Of a stretch of DNA of 64,000 nucleotides, positions 28,185 to 36,385 are shown in pieces. The stretch covers positions 1 to 64,000 of the forward strand of contig NZ_JBAKHD010000005.1 of NCBI RefSeq assembly GCF_049065735.1, read 5' to 3'. How positions within the stretch are numbered: position 1 is the first letter of the stretch; every line of letters starts with the position of its first letter. Origin of the DNA: Paramesorhizobium sp049065735. GTDB taxonomy: Bacteria > Pseudomonadota > Alphaproteobacteria > Rhizobiales > Rhizobiaceae. Below the pieces are notes generated by a model, which was not told the DNA's origin, did not search any database, and saw only the letters and a program-made list of their open reading frames with translations. The translations under genes and the position numbers were made by a program.

Positions 28185-29108
28185 ATGGCCGGTTTTCTTA
28201 TCAAGCGATTGCTCCAGGCGATTTTCGTCGTCATCGTCATCACGCTCGTGGTTTCCTTCGCCATCCGGCTGACGGGCGATCCGGCTGTCACGATGTTTCA
28301 AGGCGGCGGGAGCATGACGGAGGATGATCTGGCGCGCATCCGCGCGGCGCTCGGGACCGACCAGCCGTTTCTCGTGCAATATTTTCATTTCCTGAAAGGC
28401 CTCGTCACGCTCGATCTCGGGCGTAGCTTCGTCGGCGGCACGTCCGTGGCGACGCTGATCGGGCATGCGCTCCCCGCCACGCTGCTGCTTGCTTTCATTT
28501 CCATCGCGGTTTCGATCGTCATTTCCATCCCGCTCGGCATCAAGGCGGCGACGGCGCGGGGCAAGTGGGCGGACCAGGCGATCCGCATCCTGTCGCTGGT
28601 CGGCCTGTCCTTTCCGAATTTCTGGCTCGCCACCATGCTGGTGCTGCTCTTCGCCATTACGCTGAACCTTTTGCCGCCGAGCGGCATGGTCGGGCTGTCG
28701 AGCTATATCATGCCCGCCATCACCATGGGCGTGATCCTGACGGCGACCAATGTCCGCCTCGTTCGCACCTCGATGCTGGAGACGCTGCAATCGCAATATA
28801 TCATGGTCGCGCGGGCCAAAGGCCTCAGCGAAACCAAGGTGCTCTACAAGCATGCGCTGCGCAATTGCGCCATTCCGCTCATCACCTATTTCGGCATCCA
28901 GTTCGGCGGGCTCTTGGGCGGCATCGTCGTCATCGAGCGGGTCTTCAACTGGCCGGGCCTCGGCACGCTGGCTTTCGACGCGGTGGCGGCGCGGGACTTT
29001 CCGGTCTTGCAGGGCGTCATTACTGTCCTCTCGCTGCTGATCGTCGGCATCAATCTTCTGGTCGATATCGCCTATGGGCTTGTCGATCCGCGCATCCGCA
29101 CGGAGTAA
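28185..29108 (+). CDS. Dipeptide ABC transporter permease (DppB type)
   Basis: The 307-residue inner-membrane protein has six helices and the DppB N-terminus (FLIKRLLQAIFVVIVITLVVSF). The EAA loop, YIMVARAKGLSETKVLYKHALRN near residue 210, contacts the ATPase. It pairs with the DppC-type protein 5 bases downstream. Confidence 0.92.
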   Translation: MAGFLIKRLLQAIFVVIVITLVVSFAIRLTGDPAVTMFQGGGSMTEDDLARIRAALGTDQPFLVQYFHFLKGLVTLDLGRSFVGGTSVATLIGHALPATLLLAFISIAVSIVISIPLGIKAATARGKWADQAIRILSLVGLSFPNFWLATMLVLLFAITLNLLPPSGMVGLSSYIMPAITMGVILTATNVRLVRTSMLETLQSQYIMVARAKGLSETKVLYKHALRNCAIPLITYFGIQFGGLLGGIVVIERVFNWPGLGTLAFDAVAARDFPVLQGVITVLSLLIVGINLLVDIAYGLVDPRIRTE

Positions 29109-29113
29109 CCGCC

Positions 29114-29962
29114 ATGGCTGCAACCATCTCACGCGCGTCGCGCTATAAAAATCTGGAATTCATCCTGGGCGTGTCGCTCACCGCCATCATCTGCCTCGCG
29201 GTGCTTCTCTCGGACGTGCTCTTTCCGGGCGGCGGTGAGAAGATCGACCTGATGGCGCGGCTCGTGAAGCCGTTCACCAATGCCGCCCATCCCTTCGGCA
29301 CCGATCCGCTGGGGCGCGACGTGCTGGCGCGGGTGGTGGCGGGCGGCAAGATTTCGCTGTTCGTCGGCATCACATCGGTCGCGGGCTCGGTGGTGGTCGG
29401 CGTCGTCATGGGGCTGATCGCGGGCTATTATCGCGGCTTCTGGGATATGCTGGTGATGCGCTTTGCCGATATCCAGCTCGCCATGCCGTTCATTCTGCTG
29501 GCAATCACCTTCATTGCCATCATCGGGGGAAGCCTCACCAATACGATCATCCTCCTGATCGTCTCGCAATGGGTGCAATATGTCCGCCTCGTGCGCGGCT
29601 CCGTGCTTTCCTTGCGCGAGCGGGAGTTCATCCTTTCGGCCCGCGCCATCGGGGTCAAGGACTGGCGCATCATCCTGCAGCACCTGCTGCCGAACCTGAT
29701 CGGCCCTGTCATCGTGCTGATGACGCTGAATGTCGCCACCAACATCCTTTTGGAATCGAGCCTGACATTCCTCGGCATGGGCGTCGATCCCACCATTCCG
29801 AGCTGGGGCGGGATGCTGGCGGATGGCCGTACTTACCTGCAAACCGCGTGGTGGGTGAGCGTCTTCCCCGGCCTTGCCATCATGCTCACCGTCCTTGGCC
29901 TCAACCTCCTCGGTGACTGGCTGCGGGATACGCTTGACCCGACCGGCAGAAGCTCACGGTGA
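29114..29962 (+). CDS. Dipeptide ABC transporter permease (DppC type)
   Basis: The 282-residue protein has an N-terminal helix, the DppC motif HPFGTDPLGRDVLARVVAGGK and the EAA loop EFILSARAIGVKDWRIILQHLLPN. The start ATG 29114 lies 5 bases after the DppB stop; a longer frame reading back into dppB is spurious. The stop overlaps the peptidase start by 4 bases. Confidence 0.92.
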   Translation: MAATISRASRYKNLEFILGVSLTAIICLAVLLSDVLFPGGGEKIDLMARLVKPFTNAAHPFGTDPLGRDVLARVVAGGKISLFVGITSVAGSVVVGVVMGLIAGYYRGFWDMLVMRFADIQLAMPFILLAITFIAIIGGSLTNTIILLIVSQWVQYVRLVRGSVLSLREREFILSARAIGVKDWRIILQHLLPNLIGPVIVLMTLNVATNILLESSLTFLGMGVDPTIPSWGGMLADGRTYLQTAWWVSVFPGLAIMLTVLGLNLLGDWLRDTLDPTGRSSR

Positions 29963-31686
29963 ATGACATGATCTTCGAGAAATCCTTCTCGCGCACGCTT
30001 GATAAGATCGTTGCCGATGCGGTGCCGGGGCAGATCGTGGAGGCGTGGACCTTCGACGACGCCGAAAGCCGCCGGGAAGCCGAGCGGCGGCTCGCGGCGA
30101 AGGGCGTCACCGCCCGCATCCGCAGCGCCTACAAGCCGCTGCTGTTTGCGTTCATCGAAGAGCTGGACCTCACCGGCGTCGAAGCGATTGAGATTGATTA
30201 CCCGGTTCATCCGCAAGCGCCAGCCAATCGCTTCCGCTTGGAGGCCTATCCGCTCGCGGCGATGGTGGGCGATCGCAAGATCACCTTCGTCGCGCGCGAG
30301 GACGGCGAATTTTTCTACGGCGTCACGCTCAAATACAAGGACGAGACCGACAAGCTTAAGATATTCGCTCCCAACCGCGTGCATACGGATATCGCAGGCG
30401 AGACCAATGTCTCTCCCACGGGCTGGTTGCGAATTGACAACACGCCGGGCGAGCGGCTGGAGACGGACTATGAGCGCCTGTTCCATGAGACGGTTAAGGC
30501 GGTCGCAAGCCACGAGTGGGGCGACCGGGAGCCTTATTTCGAGGAACTGAACATCCGCGTGGCCTATCCGGCAGCGGACTTGGAATTGCCGGTAGGCGAT
30601 GAAGTCGTCAGTCTGCGCGAGGCGCTGCATGAGGATTTCTATTTCTCGCTGCTTGAGTTCTTCCAGAAGAAGTCCGGCCGACCGCTGGGGGATCGGGGCC
30701 TCAAGCCGGGGCAGATCGTGCCAGAGATCATCCGCAGCGAGGGCGCTGTTTCGGTTCGCGTCGAGGCGAGGGCACTCAGTTCGGGCTTTCTCGACGGCCA
30801 GGAGCAGGCCATTGACAAGGCAAGCGAGCCCGTGGCGGCGGCGCAGCTTGGGCGGCTGCTTGCGGAGATTGGCGGCGAGGAATTTTCCGCCCGCTCGCGC
30901 TCGGGCCGTACGCTTCTCGCCCGCTATGTCAAGGGCAGCGATGCGCCGGTCATGATCAGCGGCGGCCAACATCCGAACGAGACGACGGGCATCGTCGGCG
31001 CGATCCGCGCGGCGCGGCGGCTCAAGGACCGGCCGGGCGCGCATTTCACGATATCGCCGCTAGAAAATCCTGACGGTTACGCCCTGCACCAGCGCCTGCG
31101 TGCCGAGAATCCGCGGCACATGCATCATGCGGCCCGCTACACGGCGCTGGGCGACGATCTTGAATACCGCACGCGGGAGAATGCCGGTCCGCATCTCCAC
31201 GAGAAGGAAATTCGGCTCAAGGCGGAAGAGCTTAGCGGCGCGAAGCTGCATGTGAACCTGCACGGTTATCCCTCGCATGAATGGACGAGACCGCTCTCAG
31301 GCTACGTTCCACGCAATTTCGCCATGTGGACGCTGCCCAAGGGCTTCTTCCTGGTCATGCGCCACCATGAGGGATGGAGCGCTGAGGCCGAGACGATCCT
31401 CGACCGCGTGACGCGGCATCTGGGAGCTATTCCCGGCCTTCTCGACAACAACAACCGCCAGATCGCGCTTTACGAGATCCATGCGGGCGAAACCGGCTTC
31501 CGCATCATCAACGGCTTCCCGTGCATGTCCTCCATCGACAACCGCCATACCGTGCCGATCACGCTCATCACCGAATATCCTGACGAGACGATTTATGGCG
31601 AGGAGTTCATCGCCGGCCATACGGCGCAGATGGAGACGGTGCTTTCGGCTTACGAGGCTTGGCAGGAGTTGCAGGCCAGCGCGTGA
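29959..31686 (+). CDS. M14-family zinc carboxypeptidase-like protein
   Basis: The 575-residue protein has an N-terminal region of about 310 residues without clear relatives from memory and a C-terminal M14 domain. Predicted zinc ligands are His and Glu in SGGQHPNETTG near residue 336 and His in LHVNLHGYPSHEW near 434. Predicted catalytic Glu is in ITLITEYPDE near 538. There is no signal peptide, so it would act in the cytoplasm on imported peptides. It is the last gene of the dipeptide operon, overlapping dppC by 4 bases. Confidence 0.82.
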   Translation: MNDMIFEKSFSRTLDKIVADAVPGQIVEAWTFDDAESRREAERRLAAKGVTARIRSAYKPLLFAFIEELDLTGVEAIEIDYPVHPQAPANRFRLEAYPLAAMVGDRKITFVAREDGEFFYGVTLKYKDETDKLKIFAPNRVHTDIAGETNVSPTGWLRIDNTPGERLETDYERLFHETVKAVASHEWGDREPYFEELNIRVAYPAADLELPVGDEVVSLREALHEDFYFSLLEFFQKKSGRPLGDRGLKPGQIVPEIIRSEGAVSVRVEARALSSGFLDGQEQAIDKASEPVAAAQLGRLLAEIGGEEFSARSRSGRTLLARYVKGSDAPVMISGGQHPNETTGIVGAIRAARRLKDRPGAHFTISPLENPDGYALHQRLRAENPRHMHHAARYTALGDDLEYRTRENAGPHLHEKEIRLKAEELSGAKLHVNLHGYPSHEWTRPLSGYVPRNFAMWTLPKGFFLVMRHHEGWSAEAETILDRVTRHLGAIPGLLDNNNRQIALYEIHAGETGFRIINGFPCMSSIDNRHTVPITLITEYPDETIYGEEFIAGHTAQMETVLSAYEAWQELQASA

Positions 31687-31711
31687 TCCGCAGAGGTGTT
31701 TCCCGGTTCTG

Positions 31712-31727
31712 TTTGTCTCGCCGCAAA
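31712..31727 (+). promoter_or_regulatory. NnrR/Fnr-type box upstream of the DUF2249 gene
   Basis: TTTGTCTCGCCGCAAA has the TTG-N8-CAA form. Its centre (31719.5) lies about 41.5 bases before the start of transcription expected from the TATGGT -10 at 31749-31754, the class II activator position. Confidence 0.65.
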
Positions 31728-31790
31728 TAGCGGCGCGGCCGCTCCTTTTATGGTGCGGCTGCATTTGACATAAAGGGTTCAGGAAGCATC

Positions 31791-32066
31791 ATGCCTGATA
31801 ACAACACCATTCCGCTGATCGATGTGCGGATTATCCCCCCCGCCGAGCGTCACCCAAGGATTTTCGGGGAATTGACCATGCTTCACCCCGGCGCGGCGAT
31901 GCATGTGGTCAGCGACCATGACCCGCGGCCCTTGCACTACCAGATCGAGGCGCGGTTTCCCGGCGTGTTCCATTGGCAATATCTCGCGCAAGGGCCGGAT
32001 GTCTGGCGCATCGAAATCCGCCGCTATAAGAGTTCCGGCTGCGGCTGCGGCGGCGGCTGCCACTAA
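31791..32066 (+). CDS. DUF2249-domain protein
   Basis: The 91-residue protein is of the DUF2249 family (IPLIDVRIIPPAERHPRIFG, with the conserved HPGAAMHVVSDHDPRPLHYQ stretch). It ends in a metal-binding-like tail, CGCGGGCH. Such proteins are frequent in denitrification and nitric-oxide response clusters; their biochemical role is not settled. It is first in a unit with NnrS and is preceded by an NnrR-type box. Confidence 0.82.
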   Translation: MPDNNTIPLIDVRIIPPAERHPRIFGELTMLHPGAAMHVVSDHDPRPLHYQIEARFPGVFHWQYLAQGPDVWRIEIRRYKSSGCGCGGGCH

Positions 32067-32149
32067 GCCTGACGAATTGGCCCTCACTATGGGCGGCGCC
32101 GCACCGCCCGCTGTTCGCGCTTGCCGGACTGTGGGCGTTCGCCGCGCCC

Positions 32150-33193
32150 GTGGTCTGGCTCCTGCCTGAAAGCGTCGTCCTCGACCGTACCGCGTGGCAC
32201 GCAAATGAGCTGCTCTTCGGCATGGGCGGCGCGGCGGTGGGCGGCTATCTCCTAACCGCGCTTCCGGCCTGGACCGGCGCCGGGCCGGTTCAGCCGGTGG
32301 TGACGCAGATGCTGACCATGCTCTGGCTGGCGGCGCGGCTGACCGGGCTTGCAGGCGACGAGCTCCCTGTCGCGGTCCGCTTGGCGGGGGCGTCGGGCTA
32401 TTTCGCGGCGTTGGCGGCGGTCCTCGCCTGGCATCTCCTCCGTGCGCGTGCCTGGGGCCGCCTCTGGATATTGCTTGCGCCGGTCCTTCTCGGCGGAGCC
32501 TCCATCCTCGCCGGTTCCGACAGCGGCGAGGTGAGACGGCTTGCGCCGTTCTTATTCACCATGCTGATCATCCTGATCGGCGGGCGTGCGGTGCCTGCTT
32601 TCACGCGCCATTGGCTGAAACGGACGGGCGTTCCGGTTAGGCTGGACGACAGGCCGTTCCTCTCCCACGCCGCCATTCCCGCCATCCTCGGCGCGGTTCT
32701 GCTCGATGGGCTTGCCCGCGGCTTCCTCCTGATTGTCGCGGCGGCGCTGCTGTTCCTCCGCATGGCGCGGTGGCAGGGGTTCGAGACTGTGCGCTACCCG
32801 GCGCTGTTCATGATCCATGCCGCTTGGGCCTCAACGCCTTTCGGGCTGCTGCTGGCGGGCATCGCCTCGATTTTCCCGGCGGAGTTCCCCGTTTCGTCCG
32901 CCCTCCATGCACTGACCATGGGCGCGATGGGAGTAATGATGCTGAGCTTCATGCTGCGGCCCGCCATGGTAAGGGAGAATGATCGGCTTCTCGTCAGCAG
33001 AACGATGGTTGGCGCATACATGCTTGTCTGTATGTCCGCCTTCCTGAGAATCGGCGCGGGCTGGCTGCCCATTCTTCAGGCTCTCAGCGCCTTGTGCTGG
33101 ATGGCGGGATGGGGATTGTTTATCCTTGCCTACCGGCCTGCCTTGAGCGGTCTGGTGCAAAGGCCGATATTCAGCGCGGCGCTTCGCCGCTGA
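32150..33193 (+). CDS. NnrS family membrane protein (start uncertain, probably further upstream)
   Basis: NnrS is a haem- and copper-containing membrane protein linked to nitric oxide tolerance. The 347 residues from GTG 32150 show about ten helices and the motifs WHANELLFG and GGRAVPAFTRHWLK. The same frame stays open back to 32030 and encodes SLWAAPHRPLFALAGLWAFAAP, which matches the conserved first helix of the second NnrS in this window (YGFRPFFLLGSLYAG). The real protein must therefore start earlier, but no ATG, GTG or TTG exists in that stretch. CTG 32069, two bases after the preceding stop, is the best candidate. Confidence 0.8.
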   Translation: MVWLLPESVVLDRTAWHANELLFGMGGAAVGGYLLTALPAWTGAGPVQPVVTQMLTMLWLAARLTGLAGDELPVAVRLAGASGYFAALAAVLAWHLLRARAWGRLWILLAPVLLGGASILAGSDSGEVRRLAPFLFTMLIILIGGRAVPAFTRHWLKRTGVPVRLDDRPFLSHAAIPAILGAVLLDGLARGFLLIVAAALLFLRMARWQGFETVRYPALFMIHAAWASTPFGLLLAGIASIFPAEFPVSSALHALTMGAMGVMMLSFMLRPAMVRENDRLLVSRTMVGAYMLVCMSAFLRIGAGWLPILQALSALCWMAGWGLFILAYRPALSGLVQRPIFSAALRR

Positions 33194-33204
33194 AGCGCCC
33201 GGTA

Positions 33205-33220
33205 TTTGTTTCAGAGCAAA
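33205..33220 (+). promoter_or_regulatory. NnrR/Fnr-type box upstream of the truncated haemoglobin gene
   Basis: TTTGTTTCAGAGCAAA has the TTG-N8-CAA form. A TATACT -10 at 33244-33249 places its centre about 41-43 bases before the expected transcription start, as for a class II Crp/Fnr activator. Confidence 0.65.
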
Positions 33221-33276
33221 GAGGGCCGGGCTGGCCTCTCCTTATACTGACACTCCAAGAAAACGGAAAAACAGGC

Positions 33277-33732
33277 ATGACCGAAAGCCCTAGTTCCGGA
33301 CGAACCGTTCTCATCGACGGGACGCCGCTGCCGGACGTTCTCACCGAGAAGATGATCCATGACGTGGTGCATGGCTTCTATGACAGGATCCGCGCCGATG
33401 CGCTTCTGGGGCCGATCTTCAACGGCGCGATAGAGCCTCACCGCTGGCCGGAGCATCTCGCCAGGATGTGCGATTTCTGGTCGTCTATGCTCCTGCGCAC
33501 CTCACGCTATGACGGGCGGCCCCTGCCGGCGCATCTGAAATTCCCCGAGCTGGGTGAGCCGCATTTCCGGCAATGGCTGAAGCTGTTCCGCGAGACAGTC
33601 TCCACGCTTTGCCCGCCTGAGGTGGAGGCGCTGTTCATGAGCCGGGCGCAGCGTGTGGCGCATAGTTTCTGCCTGGCCATCGCGGTCAGCCGCGGCGAGT
33701 CCTCGCTCGGCATCGCGCCGATCGTGGAATGA
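33277..33732 (+). CDS. Group III truncated haemoglobin
   Basis: The 151-residue globin is of the TrHb3 class: MIHDVVHGFYDRIRADALLGPIF (helices B-C), HRWPEHLARMCDFWSSMLLRTSRYDGRPLPAHLKFP, and FRQWLKLFRETV. The proximal haem His is the one in PAHLKF. TrHb3 proteins occur in nitric-oxide detoxification clusters. The start at ATG 33277 is preferred; a longer frame from 33094 overlaps the upstream NnrS. A second nnrS follows 13 bases later, presumably on the same transcript. Confidence 0.85.
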   Translation: MTESPSSGRTVLIDGTPLPDVLTEKMIHDVVHGFYDRIRADALLGPIFNGAIEPHRWPEHLARMCDFWSSMLLRTSRYDGRPLPAHLKFPELGEPHFRQWLKLFRETVSTLCPPEVEALFMSRAQRVAHSFCLAIAVSRGESSLGIAPIVE

Positions 33733-33745
33733 AAGGGTAAAACAA

Positions 33746-34939
33746 ATGCCAGTCCCCCGCGTGAAGCCGGGAAAATACCCGGCGGTGCTTTCCTACGGCT
33801 TCCGGCCGTTCTTCCTCCTGGGCAGTCTCTATGCCGGGCTTTCCATCCTTTTCTGGCTGCCGCTCTTTTACGGACATCGGGAAACGGCAAGCCTGTTCGC
33901 GCCGGTCGATTGGCATATCCATGAAATGCTGTTCGGCTATCTCGGGGCGATCATTACGGGCTTCCTCCTGACCGCCATCCCGAACTGGACCGGACGCCTG
34001 CCCGTGCAGGGCATGTCGCTGTTCGTGCTCATCATGCTCTGGCTTCCGGGGCGCTTCGCGGTGTTCTTTTCCGCCGATATCGGCTGGGTTGCCGCCGCGG
34101 TTATCGATTGCGCTTTCCTCACCGCCGTCGCGGTCGCCGCCGGGGTGGAGATCACCGCCGGGCGCAACTGGCGCAATCTGAAAGTGCTGGCGCCGGTCGC
34201 CGTCCTCCTCGTGGCCAATGTGCTCTTTCACATCGAGGCGCATCAGGACGGTATTTCGGACATGAGCCGCCGCCTCGGCATCGGCGCTGTCATGATGCTC
34301 ATCATGATCATAGGCGGGCGGATCATCCCGAGCTTCACGCGCAACTGGCTCGCCCGGGAGAATCCGGGGCGCCTGCCAGTGCCGTTCAATCGCTTCGACG
34401 CGGTGACGATCACCATCTCGGCGCTGGCTCTGGCCGCATGGGCCTTTGCCCCGGAAACCCTGATTGCCGGGTTTGCGCTTCTTATCGCCGGCGGCATCAA
34501 TCTCGTGCGGCTGGCGCGCTGGGCGGGTGACAGGACGCTGCGCGATCCGCTGGTGCTGATCCTTCATGTCGCCTATGCCTTCGTTCCCGCCGGGTTCCTG
34601 CTGGCCGGCATCGCAATTTTTGCGCCCGGCACTGTTCCGCCGGTCGCCGCCATCCACGCCTTCGGCGCGGGCGCGATGGGCGCGATGACGCTCGCCGTCA
34701 TGGCCCGCGCCACGCTGGGGCATACGGGGCGGGATTTGGGGGCGGGAAGCGGCACCTGCATGGTTTTTGCTGCGATCACGCTTTCGGCGCTCTTGCGGAT
34801 TGCGGAGCCGTTCACGGCAAGCACGGCCCTGCTCCACGCATCCGCCGCGCTCTGGGCGCTCGCCTTCCTGGGCTATGCCGTGCTCTACGGGCAGGCGCTG
34901 GTGACGCCGAGGCTACGCCCGCGCGCGGGTGTGGCCTGA
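33746..34939 (+). CDS. nnrS: NnrS family membrane protein
   Basis: The 397-residue membrane protein has about 12 helices. Its hallmarks are YGFRPFFLLGSLYAG at the N-terminus, DWHIHEMLFGYLGAIITGFLLTAIPNWTGR near 55-85 and GGRIIPSFTRNWLAR near 195. The conserved His residues are candidate haem ligands. It is the complete relative of the protein at 32150-33193 and lies in one unit with the truncated haemoglobin. Its 3' end overlaps the convergent regulator gene by 27 bases. Confidence 0.88.
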   Translation: MPVPRVKPGKYPAVLSYGFRPFFLLGSLYAGLSILFWLPLFYGHRETASLFAPVDWHIHEMLFGYLGAIITGFLLTAIPNWTGRLPVQGMSLFVLIMLWLPGRFAVFFSADIGWVAAAVIDCAFLTAVAVAAGVEITAGRNWRNLKVLAPVAVLLVANVLFHIEAHQDGISDMSRRLGIGAVMMLIMIIGGRIIPSFTRNWLARENPGRLPVPFNRFDAVTITISALALAAWAFAPETLIAGFALLIAGGINLVRLARWAGDRTLRDPLVLILHVAYAFVPAGFLLAGIAIFAPGTVPPVAAIHAFGAGAMGAMTLAVMARATLGHTGRDLGAGSGTCMVFAAITLSALLRIAEPFTASTALLHASAALWALAFLGYAVLYGQALVTPRLRPRAGVA

Positions 34940-35656
34940 CGCAAGCCGGTCCTTGCGGGAGGCGTGCCTGTTTTCCGCAAGGGCGGCAAGCTGATGAGGG
35001 TCGGTGACGACCACCTTCTGCCTGCCGTTCTTCACGACGCCTTCGCCTTCCCAATGGCTCAGGATGCGGCTTACCGTGTGCAGCGTCGTGCCGGTCATTT
35101 CGGCGATGTCCTGCCGCGAGATGGGAAAGCTGATGGCGATGCCTTCCTCGCATTTGCGGCCCGCGCGTTCCATCAGGCGCAGAAGCGCGCGGGCGACGCG
35201 CTGCTCCACCTGCTCGGTCGACATTTCCAGCACACGATCATGGGCCTCAAGGAGGCGCGTGCCCATGGTGCGGTAGGTGCTCATGGAGAAGGAAGGCAGC
35301 CGCTCCTGCATCTGCGGCCAGACGGCATTGGGCCAGATCAGCACGACGCAATCGACCGCCGCCAGCGCGGTAGCGGGATAGGCGGGCGTGCCCATCGCCA
35401 TGGCGATGCCGAAGAGCTCCCCTTCGTTGATGTAGCGCACCACCAACTGGTCGCCCTCCGGCGAGGTTCGCACCACCCGGACATGGCCGGAAAGCAGCAG
35501 GAAAAAGGAATGGGCGCGCTGCCCCTGGCTGAAAATCTCGCCGTCCTTGCCATAGCGGGCAGGGCGGGCGAGGGAAAGCACGAATTCCATGTCCTCCGCC
35601 GAGAGGAAATGGAAGGGCGGAAGCCCTGCAATCAGCGATTTGTCGAGATGTGGCAT
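34913..35656 (-). CDS. nnrR: Crp/Fnr-family regulator, NnrR-like
   Basis: The 247-residue protein has a cyclic-nucleotide-binding-type sensor domain (residues 20-135) and an HTH_Crp domain with ISRQDIAEMTGTTLHTVSRILSHWE near 190-215. It lacks the N-terminal Cys cluster of oxygen-sensing Fnr, which fits the NnrR/DnrR nitric-oxide-sensing group. ATG 35656 is preferred because GGAG lies 10-7 bases upstream; the alternative at 35677 would add MRILEPP. A Crp/Fnr palindrome at 35708-35723 lies in its promoter, so it may control itself. It is the obvious regulator of the surrounding nos and NnrS genes. Confidence 0.8.
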   Translation of the reverse strand: MPHLDKSLIAGLPPFHFLSAEDMEFVLSLARPARYGKDGEIFSQGQRAHSFFLLLSGHVRVVRTSPEGDQLVVRYINEGELFGIAMAMGTPAYPATALAAVDCVVLIWPNAVWPQMQERLPSFSMSTYRTMGTRLLEAHDRVLEMSTEQVEQRVARALLRLMERAGRKCEEGIAISFPISRQDIAEMTGTTLHTVSRILSHWEGEGVVKNGRQKVVVTDPHQLAALAENRHASRKDRLASGHTRARA

Positions 35657-35707
35657 GGGCGGCTCCAATATTCTCATTTGCCATAGCCGAAGAATTCGCC
35701 GTTTGAA

Positions 35708-35723
35708 TTTGAGCTAGCTCAAA
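35708..35723. promoter_or_regulatory. NnrR/Fnr-type box between regulator and pseudoazurin
   Basis: TTTGAGCTAGCTCAAA is a perfect 16-base palindrome of the TTG-N8-CAA form. On the plus strand a TATAAG -10 at 35745-35750 puts its centre about 41.5 bases before the expected start of the pseudoazurin transcript. It may also serve the divergent regulator gene. Confidence 0.75.
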
Positions 35724-35795
35724 CATGAGGGACGGAAGCAGCTTTATAAGCGGCCCGACGGGCGAAACAGTTCGCCCAAGAACAAGGGAAGAACG

Positions 35796-36233
35796 ATGAA
35801 AAAACTCCTTGCTGGTTTGACCCTCGGCGCCGCCGTCCTCCTCGCCGCCAATGCGGGCGCCGCCGACATAGAGGTCAAGATGCTCAACAAGGGCGCGAAA
35901 GGCGTCATGGTCTTCGAGCCGGATTTCATCAAGGCCGCGCCGGGCGACACCATCAAATTCGTGCCCACCGACAAGGGCCATAATGCCGAAAGCATCAAGG
36001 GAATGCTCCCTGACGGTGCAGAAGCCTTCAAGGGAAAGACCAATGAAGAGGTCACGGTGACGGTGACCAAGGAAGGCCTCTATGGCGTCAAATGCCTGCC
36101 GCATTACGGCATGGGCATGGTCGCGCTGATCCAGGTGGGCGCGCCAACCAATCTCGACGCAGCCAAGGCCGTGAAGCATCCGGGCAAGGCGAAGACCCAT
36201 TTCGAGGCGCTTCTGGGGCAGGTGGGTAATTAA
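35796..36233 (+). CDS. Pseudoazurin
   Basis: The 145-residue type 1 copper protein has a Sec signal (MKKLLAGLTLGAAVLLAANAGA) and a cupredoxin fold. Copper ligands are His in DKGHNAES near residue 62 and Cys, His and Met in VKCLPHYGMGM near 100-110. It is a periplasmic electron carrier that can donate to nitrous oxide reductase or nitrite reductase. Its location directly upstream of nosR and its own NnrR-type box support that role. Confidence 0.92.
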   Translation: MKKLLAGLTLGAAVLLAANAGAADIEVKMLNKGAKGVMVFEPDFIKAAPGDTIKFVPTDKGHNAESIKGMLPDGAEAFKGKTNEEVTVTVTKEGLYGVKCLPHYGMGMVALIQVGAPTNLDAAKAVKHPGKAKTHFEALLGQVGN

Positions 36234-36314
36234 GCATTTAACAGGCGGCGGGGGACGAATGGGCGGGGCCGCGGATGGCGGCTCCGCTTTTCTTTTACGA
36301 AAAGCCGGGCATTG

Positions 36315-36330
36315 CTTGCGCTAGCGCAAG
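36315..36330 (+). promoter_or_regulatory. NnrR-type box upstream of nosR
   Basis: CTTGCGCTAGCGCAAG is a perfect 16-base palindrome, TTGCG-N4-CGCAA, close to the motif I recall for alphaproteobacterial NnrR. If used as a class II site, transcription would start near 36364. That lies after the ATG at 36353 and so supports the nosR start at 36386. Confidence 0.7.
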
Positions 36331-36385
36331 GACGCGGGGCCGGGTTCGGGCGATGGTCCCATCCGAACCGTCGCAGAAAAGTTTG

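Noticed and set aside
31764..31785. TTGACATAAAGGGTTC as a further NnrR/Fnr box
   Set aside because: The half sites do not form an inverted pair and the TTG-N8-CAA spacing is absent. The site at 31712-31727 fits better.
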